NCBI GenBank assembly: GCA_021399445.1
Contig: JAJTUQ010000001.1
Location: forward strand, 6,200,001 to 6,264,000
Direction: 5' to 3'
DNA length: 64,000 nucleotides
From: Xylogone sp. PMI_703
Lineage: Eukaryota > Ascomycota > Leotiomycetes
Shown: positions 20,918-30,699 of the stretch, in pieces
How the letters are laid out: every line of letters begins with the position of its first letter
How positions within the stretch are numbered: the stretch's first letter is position 1
Notes under the pieces: model-generated
What the model was told of the DNA's origin: nothing
Seen by the model: the letters and a program-made list of their open reading frames with translations, nothing else
The model's database searches: none
Made by a program: the position numbers and the translations under genes

Positions 20918-22894
20918 CTATTTGGCCAAAAATCGTTGGAAGGCTTTATGATCTATCGTGATATTCCCCACAGCCTTCAACTTCTTCCTCCCCTCCTTTT
21001 GCTTCTCTAATAACTTTCTCCGTCTAGAAACGTCACTGGCGTGTAGCTTAGCCAGCACATCTTTGCGGAACGGCTTGATAGTCTCTCTGGCCACGATTCT
21101 CCGTCCCGCTACTGCTTGAATAACCACCTCATACATTTGTCGTTCGACATGCTCTTTGAACTTCGTAACCCACTGCCGTCCGATCTTTTCGACCTGAGAT
21201 GCATGCACAACTCGAGATACAGCATCTACTGGCTCCTTATTCACATGGAGCTGCATCTTGACAATGTTGCTTCTGCGCCATCCGGCATCCTCGTAGTCAA
21301 GGCTGGCATAACCTTTCGTAGCCCCTTTCAGTTTTCCGAAAAAATCGTCGACCAACTGGGCAAGTGGGAGATCGTACTTCAGAATAACTTGAGTTGCAGT
21401 GAAGAAATTTATCTCATTCTGCTCTCCACGGTTGGCCTCACAGAGCTCGATCACCTTTCCCAGATACTCCTCTGGCAGTGTTATGGTGGCAGATACATAA
21501 GGTTCCTGCAGCTCTGCCACACGGGTGTGTGTCGCGTCCATATCAGGGAACTCAGCAGGATTCTGGATGACCGTTTCAGTTCCATCAATCCAAATCACTT
21601 TGAATGGCACCGTAGGAGGAGTGATTATAATGCTTGCACCATGCTCTTGGCGCAGACGATCTTCAAACACCGAACAATGTAATGTCCCCAAGAATCCTAA
21701 ACGCCAACCGGCTCCCAATGCTTCGGACGATTCCTTCTGCATGGTGACACTTCGGTCGTTCAGCACAATTTGATTGATGCTGTCTTCCAAATGCCCATGA
21801 TCACTTTGATCAACAGGAAACGCAGCCACAAAAACCATAGACTTTGGTTCCTCGAAGCCAGGATATGGCTCAACCACGTTTTCTGAGCCAACTGTGGTGA
21901 AGGTATCTCCACTGAGGGCTTCTTGACTTTTCTTCATACCAGGGTTGAAATAAATATAGCCTACCTGACCAGCACGGATGCGATTCTGTGGAGTCTGTTC
22001 CGGATACATGACACCAACCTCTCCAACAAAGTATTTCTTACCTGTAGCGAAAGATACTACATGATCACCGGCTTTCACCTCCCCATCAAATATACGAACC
22101 AGCAGGATAACGCCTTTATAGTTATCATACCATGAATCCACAAGAAGTAGTCGAAGGGGTTTTGTATTGTCTCCAACTGGGGCGGGAATCTGCTTTATAA
22201 CATTCGGGAGAATTGCTTCCACATTAAGCCCAGTCTTTGCAGAAACAAGTACTGCGTTCTCAGGCTCTAACTCAAATGCTGTCTTCATCTGTTCCAAAGC
22301 TCGGGGAGGATCAGCAGAGGGTAGATCAACCTTATTTATGACGGGGACAAGCGTCAAGCCCTGAGAAAAGGCTAGATAGAAGTTTGCGACCGTTTGTGCC
22401 TGTACTCCCTGGCTTGCATCCACCAGAAGTAATGCCCCACCACAACTTGCATAGGATCTGGATACTTCCGCCCGAAAATCAACATGTCCTGGAGTGTCAA
22501 CGAGATGTAGCAGATAGTCTTCGCCCTGGTAATTGTATATCATAGTGCAGGTCTGCGCCTTAACCGTAATGCCTCTTTCTCTCTCCACATCTAGCTTGTC
22601 TAGAATCTGCTTGTTTCCACCTGGTTCAATCGTGCCCGTAAGTTCCAGCAATCGATCACTAAGAGTGCTCTTGCCATGGTCAACATGGGCAACTATGCAG
22701 AAGTTCCGAAATCGCTCAATTGGGATTGCTGAAATTCGTTCCTCAAGCTCTGAGACGAATTTCGAAGCTTGTGCCCATCGTGCTACCGATGTAGTGAATG
22801 TGCGCTGGGCGATTCGTGATGAGAAAACATGGTGAAGAGGCCGCGGTCCAGCAAAGCTATAGGGCCTGCAGAATTGCAATAGACATCGCTGCAT
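20918..22894 (-). CDS. GUF1: Mitochondrial translation factor Guf1 (LepA/EF4)
   Basis: Single exon, 658 aa from the ATG at 22894; the frame is open to 22948, but starting at [14 protein letters not shown] gives a basic, acidic-free mitochondrial presequence, so I prefer it. GTPase motifs: AHVDHGKST (G1), a switch I region ending [14 protein letters not shown] (G3) and NKVDLP (G4). The LepA-specific parts follow: [20 protein letters not shown], and the C-terminal domain ending [20 protein letters not shown] with KAFQRFLAK. LepA/Guf1 is a ribosome-associated GTPase of the mitochondrial matrix that affects translation fidelity under stress. It shares a 199-bp intergenic region with MAD2. Confidence 0.95.
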   Translation of the reverse strand: MQRCLLQFCRPYSFAGPRPLHHVFSSRIAQRTFTTSVARWAQASKFVSELEERISAIPIERFRNFCIVAHVDHGKSTLSDRLLELTGTIEPGGNKQILDKLDVERERGITVKAQTCTMIYNYQGEDYLLHLVDTPGHVDFRAEVSRSYASCGGALLLVDASQGVQAQTVANFYLAFSQGLTLVPVINKVDLPSADPPRALEQMKTAFELEPENAVLVSAKTGLNVEAILPNVIKQIPAPVGDNTKPLRLLLVDSWYDNYKGVILLVRIFDGEVKAGDHVVSFATGKKYFVGEVGVMYPEQTPQNRIRAGQVGYIYFNPGMKKSQEALSGDTFTTVGSENVVEPYPGFEEPKSMVFVAAFPVDQSDHGHLEDSINQIVLNDRSVTMQKESSEALGAGWRLGFLGTLHCSVFEDRLRQEHGASIIITPPTVPFKVIWIDGTETVIQNPAEFPDMDATHTRVAELQEPYVSATITLPEEYLGKVIELCEANRGEQNEINFFTATQVILKYDLPLAQLVDDFFGKLKGATKGYASLDYEDAGWRRSNIVKMQLHVNKEPVDAVSRVVHASQVEKIGRQWVTKFKEHVERQMYEVVIQAVAGRRIVARETIKPFRKDVLAKLHASDVSRRRKLLEKQKEGRKKLKAVGNITIDHKAFQRFLAK

Positions 22895-23093
22895 CCCATC
22901 TAGTCTATCATCAATCTCTCGGTTTTGAGGGTTCCGCAATGTTCCCACATCTTATCGAGAAATTTGGTCTTCAACTTTATCAGAAGCGGAAGTTGCCGTA
23001 CCTATCCCGTCACCGTAGCAACCAATCACTGTAATATCAGCGAAATCGACCCTTCGAATCAAAGAATATCAGCGATAGTCGGAAGCAAGAGCC

Positions 23094-24154
23094 ATGTCTT
23101 CGAGTAAGGATAAGGAAGAGCGAAAGGTGCACAAGCTAGCCCTTAAGGGTGAGTATCTTGATCTTTAACTTAATCACATAACTGACAGAGATAGGCTCTG
23201 CAAGGCTTGTTGCGGAATTTGTGAGCCTTTCCCGGAATGCGAGAAGTTCTACAGGCACTAACTGGAGCAGTTCCAATTCTCGATAAATACTATTTTGTAT
23301 GAATAAATGCTTTCGGATTACAAGTATGAAAACTAATTATTCCAAAGGTTCCAACGAGGAGTTTACCCCGCTGAGGATTTTACTGCGTATGTAAAGTAGA
23401 TGCTAGTATCCAGGTTATATGCTAATTGATGTGTAGGGTCAAGAAGTATGGCCTCACAATGCTAGGTTTGTGTATCTGCTATAGTTACGAGACCGGCCTT
23501 CTCACATCTTGTGTAGTATCAAACGACGACCAAGTGAAGGCATACATCAAGAAGATTATGTCTCAGCTAGACAAGTGGATGGTTGGAGGAAAGATCTCAA
23601 AGCTGGTAGTCGTTATCACCGACAAAGAAACGGGAGAACATGTTGAAAGATGGCAATTTGATGTACGGCTGGAGGCATAATCTTCTTCATTGTGGTTCCC
23701 CAGTTCTAACCTAAGAATACAGGTACAAATTTTCAATAAGGGTCCGTCCAAAAAGTCGTCCAAGAAAGCAACAGACAAAGAGAATGCTGCTCCAGAGTTC
23801 GTCTCCCTATCAAAACTAGATTTAGGAAACGTTCCAATTCCTCTTCAGACAATGCTAACAATTTCAATCAGAGAAGCAGCAGCCCCGCCTCCTGAAAAGA
23901 CCGAGAAGGAAATCCAGGATGAGATCCAATCAATATTCAGACAAATTACAGCATCGGTGACATTCCTCCCTCAACTGGATGGCGACTGCACGTTCAATGT
24001 CCTCGTCTACGCTGACGCAGACTCTGAAGTCCCTATGGAATGGGGAGATAGTGATGCGAAGGAGATCAAAAATGGGGAGAAGGTCCAGTTGAGGAGTTTT
24101 AGCACGAATAATCACCGTGTTGATACACTAGTTAGTTATAGACTTGCTGATTGA
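23094..24154 (+). CDS. MAD2: Spindle checkpoint protein Mad2 (HORMA domain)
   Basis: Exons 23094-23148, 23195-23220, 23271-23296, 23348-23386, 23437-23465, 23517-23662 and 23723-24154, with micro-exons of 26, 26, 39 and 29 nt. Taken as seven exons it encodes 250 aa. An extra 75-nt stop-free candidate intron lies within the last exon (23797-23871: donor GTTCGT, branch TGCTAAC, acceptor TCAG); its removal gives 225 aa, closer to family size. HORMA features: GSARLVAEFF/QFSINTILFQRGVYP, KKYGLTMLVSNDDQVKAYI, DKWMVGGKISKLVVVITD, FRQITASVTFLPQLDGDCTF, and the safety-belt C-terminus LRSFSTNNHRVDTLVSYRLA. Mad2 inhibits Cdc20-APC/C at unattached kinetochores. Divergent neighbour: GUF1. Confidence 0.92.
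23797..23871 (+). other. Candidate in-frame intron in MAD2
   Basis: 75 nt (3n) with no in-frame stop. It begins GTTCGT and has a perfect TGCTAAC followed by AATTTCAATCAG. Splicing would join GA to A and turn APEF... into APEEAAAPPPEK. The 25 residues it would encode sit in the variable loop before EIQDEIQSIFRQ and look unlike other Mad2 proteins. The donor is non-optimal, so this remains a hypothesis. Confidence 0.55.
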
Positions 24155-24521
24155 GGTATCTCGGGCGTGATGTAAGATATTGAATTGGAGTTTTGGGCAT
24201 TTTGTCTCTGTATCTTTACGAGACTGGTTGGTGTTGGATTGGGGAAGTGGGTACTGTTAGGATCTGAAGCATTTATCTTTTTTAATGCTCTGCTTTAGAT
24301 TACCGATTTAGGGAGACATAAATCATGACGAGATGCACACTATAAACCTATTTTACGAGAATATTAAATAAAATGATCAATCAAGTGATACCAGGGATAT
24401 CCATAAAGAGGCTGAAATCTAGGCGTAGGACTTAAGACGCATGACTTGCAAGTTTGTCGAGATGTTTATCATTCCTTTTCTGAGGCTCTATATACAATGA
24501 GAGAAATCTGGGTAGTCAAAT
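24155..24521. other. Intergenic, convergent gene ends
   Basis: AT-rich 0.37 kb between MAD2 and the 21.3 kDa subunit gene. No gene seen. Confidence 0.5.
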
Positions 24522-25259
24522 CTATTGGAATGTCCGGCAAGGATAGCTATTTCAGTATTAGCTATTTGATCAAAACATGATTAGGCCTCGGAATCTACTT
24601 ACCTCGAAGGATATGAAGGCTCTGCGGTTAAATTATACTTGTCTCTGCCAACTTTCAAGCTCGCACTACTAGGTAACGGGGGCAGGCCATCCTTCCCAAG
24701 TGTGGTTAAAACATCGACCTTCTCCTTCTTGAAATAAGCGGCGAGTCCTTCTTCGCCGCCCTTCTTAGCTTCAACTAGAGCAGTCTCTCCCGCAGCACCG
24801 ATCAACTCTTGCTTGGGCGCGCTCTCACTGCCAACAGTCAAGAGCCCGACAACATCTCCCTGGCTCACAAATGAAAGACGAGGATATGCTCTTCGGTTAT
24901 CACGCTTCCAGTATGGGTTATCAGCGATGTCAGCAGCAGGGACAGTAACTGGATCTGTGTATTCGAATGGGTCGTTGGATCCTGGTGTTGGGTTACGGAA
25001 CTGAGGGTTCAAGGGGACACCATTGGATCGGTTTGGGTCAACAGCGAGGATGCGACGAATTCTTTCCCAGAGGCCACGAGACTGGAGAGTATGTTTCTAG
25101 TCCCTCGATTAGTTGTGACGTTTAGTGAAGCTACAGGTGGGTGTGGCCTGGTTCGTGAGGTCGAAGGATGACGGGTAAGGTAAATCACCAGCATACCTTT
25201 GAGACAGACACCACACGTGGTGCGACTGCTACAGCCTTGGCAGCAGTTTGCGAAGACAT
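24522..25259 (-). CDS. NADH:ubiquinone oxidoreductase 21.3 kDa subunit
   Basis: Three exons: 25259-25197, 25096-24603 and 24546-24522, 193 aa. The N-terminus MSSQTAAKAVAVAPRVVSVS with KKHTLQSRGLWERIRRILAV, then DPNRSNGVPLNPQFRNPTPG, DPVTVPAADIADNPYWKRD and RRAYPRLSFVSQGDVVGLL, matches the fungal complex I accessory subunit known in Neurospora as the 21.3 kDa subunit (mitochondrial inner membrane). Reading straight through exon 2 meets a TAA at 24599, but the stop is directly preceded by GAGGTAAGT, a strong donor. A 56-nt intron with GCTAATAC and TAG acceptor (24547-24602) leads to a last exon encoding SYPCRTFQ, which fits my memory of the family C-terminus. If that intron is not used the protein is 186 aa. 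Confidence 0.87.
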
Positions 25260-25840
25260 CGTGAGCTTGCAGTCACAATGGGCTATGCAATTGACTTGCT
25301 GAAGAGAAAGTAGGGAAGCTCACGTTGATATGACATGCGTCGTCAAAATCCGAAGGTCGTCGGCGCTAGCCGAGGATTTCCCGTATCACTACTGTACCTG
25401 CACTTGGAAGACACGGCGAGTATGGCCGCTATAACTCAATGAGGAAGAGAAGATGTAAGTATTTAAAAAAGTCCATTTTATTCCAGTCTCCTATATATAT
25501 AACCCTATAAAACCTAAACAGCGATATTTTGAATTTTCGATAATGAATTTCAGACCCTCTCGAAACAAACCGTGAGCCATATACGGGTCCTCAGTCTTGT
25601 ATCAGACAATGTTACAAATTCGTGTACAATATGGTGCATATAGCTAGTGCCATTTGTACCAATCCAAGTAATGTGCATAGTCAAACACGAAAAAGGTATC
25701 ATTTTCAAAGATAACGCTTGTCAAAATCCACCGGATTCGCCAATTTCCTGTGCACATTAATCAACCTAGAAACTTGAGTTACATTCGTCTACATCGACGA
25801 AACAAACCAGTTAGCACTGCATATAAGCATTACACCTGAT
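25260..25840. other. Intergenic spacer
   Basis: About 0.58 kb between the 21.3 kDa subunit start and the DOT5 stop, both minus strand. AT-rich, with ATATATAT-type runs near 25490-25500. No gene seen. Confidence 0.5.
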
Positions 25841-26720
25841 CTATTCTTCGTCTTTCTTGGCCTCGTCGGTGTCCTGTTCCTTGGCCGCATCAACAGGCTG
25901 GGGAGCCGCTTCAGTAACAGCTGCATCCGCTGTGCTTGGCTCAACAGCTGGTTCAGTACCGTTGATACCGTTAGAAGTTATTGGTGCAGTTCCGTTCTCT
26001 GTCTCTTCAGGTTTAGACTCAGTTTCAACAACAGCAGGTGCTTCTGTAGAATTCAGTCCTTCGACTATCTTCTTAGCAACGTCAACGGTACCGGCAGGCG
26101 ATCCTCCTTGAGCTGCTAGGACTTTGCCCGATTTATCAATGATAAATACACCTCTGGTGATACCGTTTGGCGCTTTCTTCAGGCCAATTGCTGAGATGAG
26201 AGTACCGGCAGTATCACAGAGTAGAGGATACTGTAGCTTCTGCTTCTCCTTGAAGTTGGTGTTTGCCTTGGTCGAATCTTTCGACAAGCCGTAGACGGAG
26301 AAGCCACTAGCTGTGAAAGAGGTATAGGAATCTCTGAAAAGGCATGCTTGATTTGTACCTGGGGAATGTTAATATTTACTTTAAAAGAGAAACTATAAGA
26401 ATATGGTACTAACATCCTGGCGTAGAGGCCTTGGGGTACGTGAAGAGAACAACTCCCGCAGTGCTCTCATCCACTAGTTTCTTAAGGTTCGTCTTTGTAC
26501 CGTCATTCGTCTCAATTTCACCTCCAAAGCCATCCAGTGATACGATACTACCGACTGCTACTGAGGGCGCGCCGGAAGTTGCATTGTCCTTGGTGGCTTT
26601 GGTGACAACCGTCTCCTTAACCTTGGCGACCGCCTTTGCGACACGGCCCTTTTTCTGCACAGGAGGAGCTGGTGGTGGTTGCTCTACAGGAGCCTTGCGC
26701 TTCCTCAACTCAGGAGCCAT
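25841..26720 (-). CDS. DOT5: Nuclear thiol peroxidase, Dot5/PrxQ (BCP) type
   Basis: Two exons: 26720-26414 and 26358-25841, intron 55 nt, 274 aa. A basic K/R-rich N-terminus (ELRKRKAP, KKGRVAKAVAKVKE) could be a nuclear targeting region, as in yeast Dot5. The peroxiredoxin core has VVLFTYPKASTPGC, with peroxidatic Cys103 and resolving Cys108 five residues later (TPGCTNQAC), the bacterioferritin-comigratory/PrxQ arrangement. Supporting segments are FSVYGLSKDSTKANTNFKEK, YPLLCDTAGTLISAIG and TRGVFIIDKSGKVLAAQGGS. The C-terminal 80 or so residues are an acidic A/E/P/T-rich extension beyond the usual core. The codon for Cys103 is split by the intron, so correct splicing is required for activity. 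Confidence 0.92.
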
Positions 26721-28032
26721 GGTCTCTGAATTTATTTCAGCGTCGCAGCTCGAAGAATGCGACGGCTGTACTTGGGTTGAATTGGCGCTTACTATTGGCG
26801 CAAATAATGTCCGAGGATGTTGTTGATATTGACTGGGACGGCGAGAACACGCGATTTACAGCAAGCGAGCTGCTTGGATGCGCTGAAGTCTCAAGGGAGG
26901 AATTTTAAGGGTAGATGAAGAAAAGGAGGATGGAAGGAGGTTCATATAAGCTGAGCAATCTCGTTGACACGAGTTACTAGAGCTACGAGTCCAGGTCAGG
27001 GGACTTACCGCAGAGCTCCCTACGGTAGCATTCCTGCAAGCCGCCAGCAAATGAGAGCTCCATCAACAGCCACGAAAGACGCGGCTTGTGTTCCCTTGAA
27101 TTTGTCCAAGCGAGTAAGCAAAAGGCCGGGGAAGCTGGAGTGAGGAGGGGCCTTGTCTGTGGGCCGTCTGCGACAATTGGATGCCCCTCTGCTTCCTCTC
27201 AGTGCTCAGCAGAACTGCAGCGAGTCTGGAACTCTCCCTTATCCAACCGGGCCGGTAGACAACACCTACCCAGCAGAAAGTCACGGAATCTCGGCCACGA
27301 AGAATCCGGTACTAAGTAGTACATCTTGACCATCTCAAATTACCACGCCTAGATTGGATAGAGAAGGAAGAGTGCCTCTCCTCTCATCGGTGTCTCCTGC
27401 TACTGCTAAGCTCCATAACGCCCTAGAACCTCTAATAATCGGCTACTGGCTACCGAGTCCTACGAACGTTCTCCGAGAATAGTCCTCGCAGACCGATAAG
27501 CATTTATCCTTAGTAATCATCACCACTCCGATACCTCAATTTCATTAGTCCATATAGGTAAACCAGAATCATACGAAATAGGTACTTCATAGAAGAAGAA
27601 GTAATTGGGAAGTTCAGATTGCCACGCTCATAGATATGATGAAATCCCCACAGGAATTGCGTAGCTGGAGCGTTGATCTCACTGACAAACGAATTTGACT
27701 CGCGCTCTTCGGATACCGTAGAAGCTAAGATAAACAAGCTAGTACCAATGAGGAAATGCAAGCGAGGAAAAACTGGGCACACGGAACTTCTTCGTGCCTT
27801 CCGCTCAATTATCTTTTGCTGTGGAAATTCTCCTATGACTCTATATTAAACTCCAGGACTCCCTCGAGCCCGGGACCCCCGTCGATAAATACATGAATCG
27901 TTCTAACTGCTATATCTCATCGTTATTACACTTCTAATTGAGATTATACACGATAGAAAGAATTTATCTTCAAGAAAGCGTTGTCTGCATTATTTGCGAT
28001 TCCAAGTGCATTCTCACCTATACTCATTCATC
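26721..28032. other. Long divergent intergenic region (1.3 kb)
   Basis: Lies between the DOT5 and UPS2-like starts. Several ORFs of about 64-103 codons on both strands overlap each other and lack family-like features. It must contain two promoters. No RNA gene recognised. Confidence 0.45.
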
Positions 28033-28658
28033 ATGAAGGTCTTCTCGAATGAAGTAACGTTCAACTACTCATGGGAAGAGGTCTCAACCGCGAATTGGCT
28101 AAAATACTGCCCATGGAATGAAAAATCAACTCATGTTATCGGCGTTGATACGATCTCACGGCACGTTGATCCCGAAACTGGAATTGTAAGTGTCTCTTGT
28201 ATACTGAAGGGAACGCAAGTTTCTAACTATTCTTGTAGCTGCGAACTGAGCGCCTTATTACCTGCAAGCAGAGTGCTCCGAAATGGCTTCAGTCTTTAAT
28301 GGGAGGCATGGATACATCGCTCGTTTTCGAAACTTCCTACGTTGACCCAGTGGCAAAGAAAGTCACCATGACATCACATAATATTACATTCTCTAATATA
28401 ATAAACGTCCAAGAGACTGTTGTATATCAGCCCTCATCCGCGACAAAGACCCAGTTCGTCCAAGACGCAAAGATCACGGCGGTCTGCGGTGGCTGGCAGA
28501 AACTTAAGAACGCGGTGGAGGAAGCGTCCGTGACCCGGTTCTCGGAAAATGCGCGAAAAGGAAAAGAAGGTTTCGAGGCAGTCCTTGAAATGAGTCGACG
28601 AGTATTCGGCGAGGAGAAACAGAAACAGCAGATGATAGAACAGAAGATTGCGGCATAG
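28033..28658 (+). CDS. PRELI/MSF1-domain lipid transfer protein, Ups2-like
   Basis: Two exons, 28033-28185 and 28239-28658, intron 53 nt, 190 aa. The whole protein is a PRELI domain: MKVFSNEVTFNYSWEEVSTA and NWLKYCPWNEKSTHVIGVDT at the start, then SRHVDPETGI/LRTERLITCKQSAPKWL across the splice, LMGGMDTSLVFETSYVD, NVQETVVYQP, and RFSENARKGKEGFEAVLE in the C-terminal helix. The MKxF start, ERLITxKQ and the NARKGKEGF helix are closest to yeast Ups2, which with Mdm35 moves phosphatidylserine across the mitochondrial intermembrane space for phosphatidylethanolamine synthesis. The start is the ATG at 28033 rather than the upstream in-frame 27994, because the domain begins immediately there. Confidence 0.88.
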
Positions 28659-29153
28659 AAGCGATACCCCACTTATGACCACACCGAAATGGACCTGAGC
28701 GTTTATTATGGATTGATTATTAGCGAGCGTTGTGCCTTTGCATTGGGAATGGATTAAACAAAAGTCTTTTATTTGGAGTTCTGGGAGTGCCGAAGGGAAG
28801 AATGCTCAGTCTGGCAGTTTCGGTCTTGGTTGGTCTCTGTGCCTCAACCAACAACAATTGCACGTTGTATCATTACTGGGAGGCTTCAATGTTTTGCTGC
28901 TATTAGAGAGATACCGATGACATCAGTCCGGAAGATCCGGGTTAGACGACTATAGACAAACTCTACTTTAAATAGATCATGAATAATATCTAACTTATGC
29001 TCCAACTTCATCCCTTCTCCTAACTCCTAACTCTTGCGTCGTAAAACTAGACGCTTGCCAGCATTTAGCTTGCTGCAATTCATACCTAAAACGCCATTGC
29101 GCCGGTAATGGAAGCCAATTCTCTCCCTTGTACCCATCCGTTCGGTCGATACT
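28659..29153. other. Intergenic, convergent gene ends
   Basis: About 0.5 kb between the UPS2-like gene stop and the stop of the small minus-strand gene. No supported gene. Confidence 0.5.
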
Positions 29154-29580
29154 CTACCGCAGTTTCTTTGCACACTGTTGTTTGTAATCCAGCACTATGC
29201 TTCTGAACACGTCGGTTAATTCCCCCTTTAAAACCTCGACGGCAAGCTGTTCTGCCTCTTGATATCTCCTAAAGAAATACAGTTCCTCGATGGAGTGGAG
29301 GATAAGCTGTGATTCTGCTTTGGAAGGATTATTTATTGGAAAGCAAAGATCTTTCCACAGCTGGTACAGTACATATTAGTGATGCGAAATTGATTGGCAT
29401 GAGATGCAATTCTCAAGAAGAACTTGTTACCTCTCCAGCCTCTTCCTTAGCCTTGTATCCTGCCTTTACCTGTTGAAAGTCTGCCTCTGACTGAAAGTCG
29501 CGCGGTACCTTCTCAGCGGTATTGTTGGATTCATCAGATGAATCAATGTCGATCTGAAGAAAGTCGCCTTCATTCTCCAT
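29154..29580 (-). CDS. Small conserved-looking protein of unknown function
   Basis: Two exons, 29580-29431 and 29360-29154, intron 70 nt (donor GTAACA, acceptor CAG), 118 aa. The first exon is acidic (MENEGDFLQIDIDSSDESNN) and ends in KAGYKAKEEAGE; the second is helical (LILHSIEELYFFRRYQEAEQ, LAVEVLKGELTD, DYKQQCAKKLR). The splice keeps frame and both halves have coding-like composition, but I do not recognise a family. The EELYFFRRYQEAEQLAVEVL stretch resembles a TPR-like helix pair. It is transcribed divergently from the P-loop kinase gene, with 261 bp between the starts. Confidence 0.62.
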
Positions 29581-29841
29581 ATTGACGTTCTCAAATTACA
29601 TACATTTGATGCAGTCAATTCTATCTAGCGCGCTTGTGATATTGTTCAAGGTTTTCTTATCGGACGCGATAAGATCCCCACGTAATGTTCTGCCCCACTT
29701 CGACATAATTGACTTGGAACGTGTGCAGCACAAGAGAAAGCAATTGTATAATAAACCTGCTTCTTTGAGAATTGTGGACATATTTCACCAGCCATTCACT
29801 TAGCAGAACTGCCAATACTACAGCACTATATCTACTAAACA

Positions 29842-30642
29842 ATGGACGAACAGATAAACCGACTGGTTGAAAAGACTTGGGGTAGATTTCCCGCCTCAAT
29901 CAACGATCTTGCAGGGAGCTGACGATTTTCTGGAGATAAATTCCAAAAGTTACAACCTACGGAGCGTTACCTTGTATCTGTCTCTGGGATACCTGGATCT
30001 GGAAAGACAACTCTTGCAGCATATGTGGCGAAACGCCTAAATGCAAAGCAGGCTGCCCTCTATGGCAAAACAACCGCCCCGCCTATAGCAGCTTTCGTTC
30101 CTATGGATGGATATCATCTTTCAAGAGCTCAATTATCTGCCATGCCAAATCCACAACATGCACGTGACCGACGGGGAGCAGAGTTTACATTTGATGGAGA
30201 ATCGTTTCTGAAGCTTGTAAAAGCAATACGAGAACCATTGACATCAGATTCTAGAACGCTCTATGCCCCTTCGTTTGACCACGCTGTAAAAGATCCCAAG
30301 GCCGATGACATACCAATTGAGCCCACCACAAGGATACTGATATTTGAGGGACTGTATTTAAGTTTAGACAAGGAACCTTGGAAGAGTGCTGCAAAGCTAA
30401 TGGATGAGCGCTGGTTTATTGAAGTGGATTTCGAGACCGCAAAGAACAGGCTGATTCCCAGGCATATCAAGGCGGGCATCGCGGAGAACGAAGAGGCAGC
30501 AGAGAAGAGAGCCAGAGAGAACGATTTAGTTAATGGAGAGCAAATTGTTAATGGAAGATTAGCGGTGCATGAAATCATAACTAGCAAGGAGGACGAGTCC
30601 TGGGGCCCAGAAGCACAAGAGTCTACAAATGCAGCACTGTAA
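29842..30642 (+). CDS. P-loop kinase of the phosphoribulokinase/uridine kinase family (Yfh7-like)
   Basis: Two exons, 29842-29881 and 29936-30642, intron 54 nt, 248 aa. The first exon (MDEQINRLVEKTWG/D) precedes LQPTERYLVSVSGIPGSGKT with Walker A GIPGSGKTT. The family's substrate motif FVPMDGYHLSRAQL (DGYH), the RRGAEFTFDGESF segment, YAPSFDHAVKDP, RILIFEGLYLSLD (EGLY) and RLIPRHIKAGIAENEEAAEK follow in order. This is the arrangement of fungal Yfh7/pantothenate-kinase-like or uridine kinase-like proteins; the true substrate is not known from sequence. The stop lies only 57 bp from the FOL3 stop on the other strand (tail to tail). Confidence 0.85.
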
Positions 30643-30699
30643 AAAAGACAAGCATGAGGAAAGCATTGAGAAAAATTTGGGGTATCATAGCGAGAATTC

